A stretch of 36,913 nucleotides of DNA from an archaeon (GTDB lineage Archaea; Asgardarchaeota; Hermodarchaeia; Hermodarchaeales; Hermodarchaeaceae), in the NCBI GenBank assembly GCA_016550405.1, contig JABXGX010000194.1:1-36913 (forward strand), written 5' to 3'. Below the pieces are notes generated by a model. It had not been told where the DNA came from. It did not search any database and was given only the letters and a program-made list of their open reading frames with translations. Shown one piece after another: positions 32,403-36,913 of the stretch (position 1 is the stretch's first letter; every line of letters begins with the position of its first letter). A program made the translations under genes and the position numbers.

Positions 32403-34154
32403 TTAAATACAGAACCGATTTTTCTCATCTTTCGGGAAGAATTGGTCAACCTCCTTTTCCATGATTTCTCGCATTTTTTCTCGGTCAACATTCGGGTTAT
32501 CAAATTCAGCAGCGAAGTTCAGCAAGTATTTGTTTCGGGCATCATAGGTAATCGAAAGCGTTGGCGTTTCACCCAACCATTGCTCTTTATCTGTCTCAGT
32601 CCAGGTGACCTTCAGCACCTCAGACACTCCGTCACGCTTACTAATCTTAGTGGTAACTGGTTTTGTATCGATATACGATTCAAGTTTCGATACATTGATG
32701 GGCTTGTCAAACCGGACATCCATTGAAAGATGTGGTTCACTTTTTCTTGTTAAATATCGCATTACGTAGAATAAGGCACCGGCAACTAAAGCCCATGACC
32801 CTAGGGCTAAAACAAAGACGATGCCAGTGCCGAGTAGTTGGAGGTGTTCGAACATTCCGATAATACTGAGCACTTCAAAGAAGGCTAAAGCTAAGGTTCC
32901 AGCGACAATCACTTCGATGATAGTTAAAGCGTTACTGGACCGTTCACTAGCAATGAGCACCTCTTCAGTTGAACGAGAACTTTCTTGGAGTGCTTCATAA
33001 ACGCGTTTCATTTGTTTATCTGCTAGGGTTCCGACTATGCTTTGTAATCCCGTGACTTCTCGTTTCAAACCTTCAACGACTTTCTCTGCATCATCAATAC
33101 GACTTTGCACCCGGTCAAAAAAGCGTTTGATGTGTAGCTTCTCAGCGAATTCGCCTTGGGTGGGGTCCACATTATCCATTAGATAGTGTACTTGTTTCTT
33201 GGTAAAGCTGACAGCTTCAATTAAGTATTGCATTAGAGCTTCAAGAATAACGCCATCTGCTCCCACACGTGATAAAGCTTCTTTGGCCCGTGTCACGATA
33301 GTTGGATCGCGTTCAGATTGTTCCAATATCATTTGTCGGATTCGCAGCGACTCATCCCAGCCTAACCATAGCCGGGCAAAATATTCATCCATGAAAATGT
33401 CGAGGGCTCGTACAAGTGCATAAAGGCCTACAAAATCTTCATACTTGTCTAATTGTTTCGTGATAAATACGGAACCAAGAGTACCAACGAAGAAAAACGA
33501 TCCGTCCTTAAGAGTTTCCGCCTCTTCAAGGGTTCCAACAATTTGTTCGAGTTCGTTTTGATAATCTTCGCCATCTCGGTATTCTGCCGCTGTCTTCAAA
33601 TGGGGGATAATTTCTTCACCAATAGCCAGGACGAACTTGCCACGATTATGCGATTTTCCTCGATACATGACATCCAAAATACGTATCTGATTGTGTGTGA
33701 GTAGCGTATCTAGGATTCTTGAAGAATCCATGATTAGGTCCGCATTTACACGTGTTAGTTTATCAAAAGACACTTGGCCGTTTGTACCATTCACTTCAAC
33801 CAAATCTAGTGCGAATACAACAAGGCCCTGTTCACTGACATGGACAGCAAATTCCTCTTCTTGGACTATCCCTTCTGCTTCAGGAATATCCACCTGAGCT
33901 GTAAACTCAGCAAATCGTGTGAGGTCAAAATCATTGACGACCACTCGGGAATGCACCGGATCTGACTCAAAGATTGCACTTTCAGGAAATTCATCGACCA
34001 AAGCGGTCAATAACGTACTTTTTAGCCGTTCGAGAGATCCAAGTTTATGGTTTAAGGCGGCAATCTGATTATTTCCAAAGGGTATCCATTCTGAAATGAT
34101 CACCGCTGGTTTCTGGAGAAAAATAAGTTCTTGTAGCTCATCCTTGATTCCCAT
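32403..34154 (-). CDS. Large coiled-coil protein with two C-terminal membrane spans
   Basis: 583 residues, not recognised. The first 340 residues are soluble and mixed. A coiled-coil region follows at about 345-405 (RVQSRIDDAEKVVEGLKREV). Two membrane spans come at about 408-434 and 439-466, separated by a very short loop, as in a hairpin anchor; then a 115-residue domain with alternating strands (SKLESYIDTKP, LKVTWTETDKEQW, LSITYDARNKYLLNF). The order helical stalk, membrane hairpin recalls CorA-like or mechanosensor-like layouts, but no GMN motif is present. Start ATG at 34154 with GGAGG upstream, 2 bases after the stop of the winged-helix/zinc-ribbon gene, so the two are in one operon. Confidence 0.8.
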   Translation of the reverse strand: MGIKDELQELIFLQKPAVIISEWIPFGNNQIAALNHKLGSLERLKSTLLTALVDEFPESAIFESDPVHSRVVVNDFDLTRFAEFTAQVDIPEAEGIVQEEEFAVHVSEQGLVVFALDLVEVNGTNGQVSFDKLTRVNADLIMDSSRILDTLLTHNQIRILDVMYRGKSHNRGKFVLAIGEEIIPHLKTAAEYRDGEDYQNELEQIVGTLEEAETLKDGSFFFVGTLGSVFITKQLDKYEDFVGLYALVRALDIFMDEYFARLWLGWDESLRIRQMILEQSERDPTIVTRAKEALSRVGADGVILEALMQYLIEAVSFTKKQVHYLMDNVDPTQGEFAEKLHIKRFFDRVQSRIDDAEKVVEGLKREVTGLQSIVGTLADKQMKRVYEALQESSRSTEEVLIASERSSNALTIIEVIVAGTLALAFFEVLSIIGMFEHLQLLGTGIVFVLALGSWALVAGALFYVMRYLTRKSEPHLSMDVRFDKPINVSKLESYIDTKPVTTKISKRDGVSEVLKVTWTETDKEQWLGETPTLSITYDARNKYLLNFAAEFDNPNVDREKMREIMEKEVDQFFPKDEKNRFCI

Positions 34155-34156
34155 TC

Positions 34157-34792
34157 CTATTCCTCCAAGACACTATTATGATCGTTCCGATAAGGGAGCC
34201 GGAGAAACTTTGCCTTCGAGATGTAACTAACATCTTCGATATCGAAAATCCTAATTTCTGTAATGCAGTTGCAAGTTGGGCACTGGAAATAATACTGCTC
34301 GAAATTCTCACATTCGATTTGTTTTAGCGCACCATCACAATCGTTGCAACGAATGACTTTGTTCACTCCTTCGCGTTCTTCATCTGATACATGTGATAAG
34401 AATTCACATCCTTGCTCGGTCAATCGATATCCGGTCACTGTGCCATACTGGCTAGTGCTGATTTTCAGGTGGTCGAGTAACCCTAATTCTCGCAGATCAT
34501 TGAGGTCATCAATTCCCTCTCGTGAGATGTTCATGAATCGTCGATATCCGTCCAAACACAGAATGGACATTGCCGCATAATCATACGTTTCAAATACACC
34601 TTCAACTGTCAACTCGTAGATCGCTGCGAGTAACGGGCCATCTTTGAACCAATATTCTTGCTCATCTGAAACTTGTGTTTCGTGAGCATACGTGCCGATC
34701 AAAAACAACAGCTTTCGTTGGTCTTTAGTAAGCTCTAGGTCAGCCACATAGAAACCCCCACGCCAATGAAGCAAATTACACTCACAGTGCAT
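34157..34792 (-). CDS. Winged-helix plus zinc-ribbon protein
   Basis: 211 residues from the ATG at 34792. Residues about 20-135 look like a winged-helix domain (LTKDQRKLLFLIGTYAHE ... DDLNDLRELGLLDHLKIS ... VTGYRLTEQGCEFLSHV). A zinc ribbon follows: Cys149-x2-Cys152 and Cys171-x2-Cys174 (IRCNDC, FQCPTC). A DNA-binding regulator is the simplest reading. A GTG at 34747 with GGGGG 7 bases upstream is an alternative start; the first 15 residues are unusual (MHCECNLLHW). It precedes the 583-residue membrane protein by 2 bases and may control or work with it. Confidence 0.8.
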   Translation of the reverse strand: MHCECNLLHWRGGFYVADLELTKDQRKLLFLIGTYAHETQVSDEQEYWFKDGPLLAAIYELTVEGVFETYDYAAMSILCLDGYRRFMNISREGIDDLNDLRELGLLDHLKISTSQYGTVTGYRLTEQGCEFLSHVSDEEREGVNKVIRCNDCDGALKQIECENFEQYYFQCPTCNCITEIRIFDIEDVSYISKAKFLRLPYRNDHNSVLEE

Positions 34793-34829
34793 TGTTAAAA
34801 AGCTTCACCCCCTCAAATCATTTACAAAC

Positions 34830-34836
34830 CTATAAG
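34830..34836. promoter_or_regulatory. Possible shared bidirectional TATA box
   Basis: CTATAAG reads CTTATAG on the other strand, so both directions present a TATA-like element. It lies about 36-42 bases before the glycerate kinase ATG (34872) and 38-44 before the divergent ATG at 34792. Starts about 26 bases out on either side would leave leaders of 13-15 bases. Confidence 0.35.
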
Positions 34837-34871
34837 TTCAGAAAACCTTAGCTTCAGGATACTGATTCGTA

Positions 34872-36242
34872 ATGATTCGCAACTTTTCGAAGCTTATCAA
34901 AGGTACTCCTCGCAACCAGCAGGCACGAAAACTAGTTCTTGACTTATTTCTTAAGGCATTAGAAGCTGTAAATCCGCATCTCCTCATCCAGCGCGCACTT
35001 CAACTTAAGAACTCCATTTTGCATTGTGCGAATACGAAAGTGGAATTATCGGATATCAACGGAATATTCCTAATTGGGGCCGGAAAAGCCACGGGTCGAA
35101 TGGCTGAAGCCACTGAAGCCCTCTTGGCAAAACACATTGTTGACGGACTCATTATTGTCCCTGAATCAACCATCAAGGATTATTCACTTAGAAAGGTACA
35201 AATCCACGGAGGTGGACATCCAAAACCCAACAACGCCAGTCTCCGAGCGAGTCAACTCCTCCTAGAATTCGTTGAGAGAATTCCGCCAGATAGCCTTCTC
35301 ATTTCTCTCTTTTCTGGTGGTGGGTCTACGCTGCTTACACTTCCCTCTCCGCCACTAACTCTCAAAGATATTCAACAAACCACACAGGTTCTTAGCAAAA
35401 CCGGTATCGCAATTAATGAGATGAACACCGTTCGCAAGCATCTCTCTCAAGTCAAAGGGGGGCAACTTGTGGCGCATATCCATCCTCGGCGCCATTTGGG
35501 CCTTCTTCTCTCCGATGTTCCAAAGGATCATCTCCACCTGATCGCAAGCGGTCCCACGCTTCCTGATCCTACCACCTTTTCAGATGTTGCCCAAATATTT
35601 GATACTTACCAACTCTGGCAACGAGTTCCGTCTCGAGTGCGAGATTACATTACTGCGGGAATTGAAGGTTCTGTTCCAGACACTCCCAAACCCGATGATC
35701 CTATTTTTCGTAACTCTCTTCATCATCTGATTGGAAGCAACTACGATGCATGCCATGCTGTATTAAGACAAGCTCAAAAGAAGAGAGTGCAGGCACGAAT
35801 ACTCACAACGGATTGTCAAGGAGAGGCCCGCGAAATCGGAAAAAAACTAGGACGGCTAGCAATTACTTTGGTGAAAAATAATGACCCTCAGATTATCATT
35901 GTTGGATCAGAAACCACAGTTATGATCCGTCATCCAGGGAAAGGCGGCCGTAACACTGAACTTCTAGCAGCAATCCTGCCGTATCTCCAAAATCACGAAG
36001 GACTGGTGGTTGGCAGCCTTGCTACTGATGGCATCGATGGACCCACCGATGCTGCCGGAGCGATAGCTGATAATACCTCTTATCATCGTGCCCAGGCCCA
36101 TCAACTCTCACCAGCCCATCTTCTTGACACAAACAATACCTATACTCTCTTTCACGCACTTGAAGACCTCATAATTACAGGTCCCACACAAACCAACGTC
36201 CGGGACATTACCATCTTTTATTGGCACGGTTCTGTTCACTAA
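34872..36242 (+). CDS. gck: Glycerate 2-kinase, MOFRL family
   Basis: 456 residues. The N-terminal DUF4147-type domain shows FLIGAGKATGRMAEA, GGGHPKPNNASLRAS, LFSGGGSTLL and INEMNTVRKHLSQVKGG, with LLLSDVPKDHLHLIASGPTLPDP further on. The C-terminal MOFRL domain has GKGGRNTELLAA and GSLATDGIDGPTDAAGAI. Family enzymes phosphorylate D-glycerate at C2, the step used in archaeal non-phosphorylative or semi-phosphorylative sugar breakdown. Length fits the family (about 440-460). The ATG at 34872 lacks a strong ribosome site, consistent with a short-leader transcript. Confidence 0.93.
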   Translation: MIRNFSKLIKGTPRNQQARKLVLDLFLKALEAVNPHLLIQRALQLKNSILHCANTKVELSDINGIFLIGAGKATGRMAEATEALLAKHIVDGLIIVPESTIKDYSLRKVQIHGGGHPKPNNASLRASQLLLEFVERIPPDSLLISLFSGGGSTLLTLPSPPLTLKDIQQTTQVLSKTGIAINEMNTVRKHLSQVKGGQLVAHIHPRRHLGLLLSDVPKDHLHLIASGPTLPDPTTFSDVAQIFDTYQLWQRVPSRVRDYITAGIEGSVPDTPKPDDPIFRNSLHHLIGSNYDACHAVLRQAQKKRVQARILTTDCQGEAREIGKKLGRLAITLVKNNDPQIIIVGSETTVMIRHPGKGGRNTELLAAILPYLQNHEGLVVGSLATDGIDGPTDAAGAIADNTSYHRAQAHQLSPAHLLDTNNTYTLFHALEDLIITGPTQTNVRDITIFYWHGSVH

Positions 36243-36314
36243 ATTACAGTAATTGTTCCATTGGATTATCCTCTCAGCAAAGGTTTTTGTTGCAGTGCCA
36301 AGAAAGAACAATTT

Positions 36315-36779
36315 ATGGCTGGTGAATCTTCCGATTCAGTGTTGCAGACACTCAAATGCTCAGAATGCGGCGCTAAAATCGCCCCTGATGCGCTACAGCT
36401 AGAACGCCCGATTATCTGTGAATATTGTGGCGCAATCAATGTTCGCTCTACTCCTCCACCTCACTCTCAGATCGCCCGAAGAGGTGCACGGCATCCCCGA
36501 ATGCGAGCACGACATAGTCCCTTCCGGGCTCCACTTTTACGCACGACAAAATTACTGACTGAAAAAGGTGCCCTTGACACAAAGACACTCCGGCAATATA
36601 CAAAAGGCAACATCGACCGTCGCATGCGTCCTGCAGTAGCTCTCCGCCAAGCACTCCAGCAAATGCGTGATGAAGGTAAACTAGACCGAGATAAAATTCT
36701 TCCAGCAGTTGATGAACTCATCGCTGAGAAGAAACTCCCTCCTCGGGCTCGTGACATTTTCGTCCGACTCTTACAATAA
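36315..36779 (+). CDS. Small zinc-ribbon protein with helical C-terminus
   Basis: 154 residues from the ATG at 36315; the frame is open from 36261 but the first 18 codons look random. An N-terminal zinc ribbon has Cys15-x2-Cys18 and Cys35-x2-Cys38 (LKCSECGAKI, IICEYCGAINV). An Arg-rich linker follows (IARRGARHPRMRARHSPFR), then a helical domain (KTLRQYTKGNIDRRMRPAVA onward). The basic linker may contact nucleic acid. Not recognised as a named family. It follows glycerate kinase by 72 bases on the same strand, with no obvious functional tie. Confidence 0.75.
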   Translation: MAGESSDSVLQTLKCSECGAKIAPDALQLERPIICEYCGAINVRSTPPPHSQIARRGARHPRMRARHSPFRAPLLRTTKLLTEKGALDTKTLRQYTKGNIDRRMRPAVALRQALQQMRDEGKLDRDKILPAVDELIAEKKLPPRARDIFVRLLQ

Positions 36780-36913
36780 CCTATTTGTTCTTATCTTCTG
36801 ATTCTAGTGAAATTTTTAGATGGCACACACAAAAACAAGGACTTAGTGTACCATAGATAGTTTCTGAAAAGATAGAAAGGGCACTGGGAATTATGGCGGA
36901 TTAGGCACCTCCA
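36780..36913. other. Right end, no gene seen
   Basis: 134 AT-rich bases after the zinc-ribbon gene. No frame, hairpin or promoter convinces me; the neighbouring gene, if any, starts beyond the window. Confidence 0.5.

Noticed and set aside
36448..36757. Minus-strand frames of 68 and 96 codons
   Set aside because: Antisense to the zinc-ribbon protein, with Ser/Arg-rich shadow translations.
1..36913. tRNA, rRNA, CRISPR array, insertion sequence or integrase
   Set aside because: No cloverleaf, regularly spaced repeat, terminal inverted repeat or transposase-like product was found on reading both strands; short structured RNAs could be missed without a covariance search.

Overview
The window reads as chromosomal DNA of an archaeon, and the gene content leans towards an Asgard-like lineage. 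Archaeal signs are geranylgeranyl-reductase and polyprenyl/UbiA genes, TATA-box-like promoters, frequent GTG/TTG starts with GGTGA/GGAGG ribosome sites, and overlapping ATGA gene junctions. Eukaryote-like signs are a Rab-like small GTPase, a ubiquitin-like conjugation set (Ub-like protein, E2-like, E1-like, JAMM peptidase), an SMC ATPase whose head resembles Smc5/Smc6, and an HDAC-fold protein. The lineage is an inference; no rRNA or tRNA is present to fix it. I saw no CRISPR array, insertion sequence or phage genes.

Layout. (1) 1-3665, minus strand: start of a respiratory complex I operon, nuoA-nuoB-arsR-nuoC-nuoD-nuoH, with nuoH cut by the window edge and an ArsR-type regulator inserted between nuoB and nuoC. 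(2) 3938-5915, plus: sulfur module dsrE2-tusA-sqr, divergent from nuoA; both promoters carry the same small palindrome, a likely ArsR operator. (3) 6024-9524, plus: geranylgeranyl reductase-like protein, polyprenyl diphosphate synthase and MenA-like prenyltransferase, consistent with making and modifying a menaquinone tail. Sulfide oxidation, the quinone and complex I therefore sit together. (4) 9521-13904: a fucose-isomerase-like protein and the nickel-pincer cofactor genes larE, larC (without its C-terminal domain) and larB. (5) 14101-17709: Rab-like GTPase, malic enzyme and two tandem HAD phosphatases.

(6) 17728-29665 is the most interesting part. A Hef/Mph1-like helicase with degenerate motifs and a frameshifted membrane-protein gene are followed by a JAMM peptidase-E1 pair (plus). 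This pair converges on a minus-strand operon encoding a Ub-like protein, an E2-like protein, a small charged protein, a RING-like zinc-finger protein and a cytoplasmic transglutaminase-fold protein. Divergent from that operon is a plus-strand operon encoding an Smc5/6-like ATPase, a winged-helix protein (kleisin candidate), a tandem winged-helix KITE-like protein and a second zinc-finger protein homologous to the one in the Ub-like operon. My reading is a prokaryotic counterpart of the eukaryotic Smc5/6-Nse complex, in which an SMC-kleisin-KITE machine works with ubiquitin/SUMO-type ligase activity.

(7) 29673-36779: HDAC-fold amidohydrolase divergent from an Eis-like acetyltransferase, a small hypothetical protein, a membrane-anchored coiled-coil protein in operon with a winged-helix/zinc-ribbon protein, glycerate 2-kinase and a small zinc-ribbon protein.
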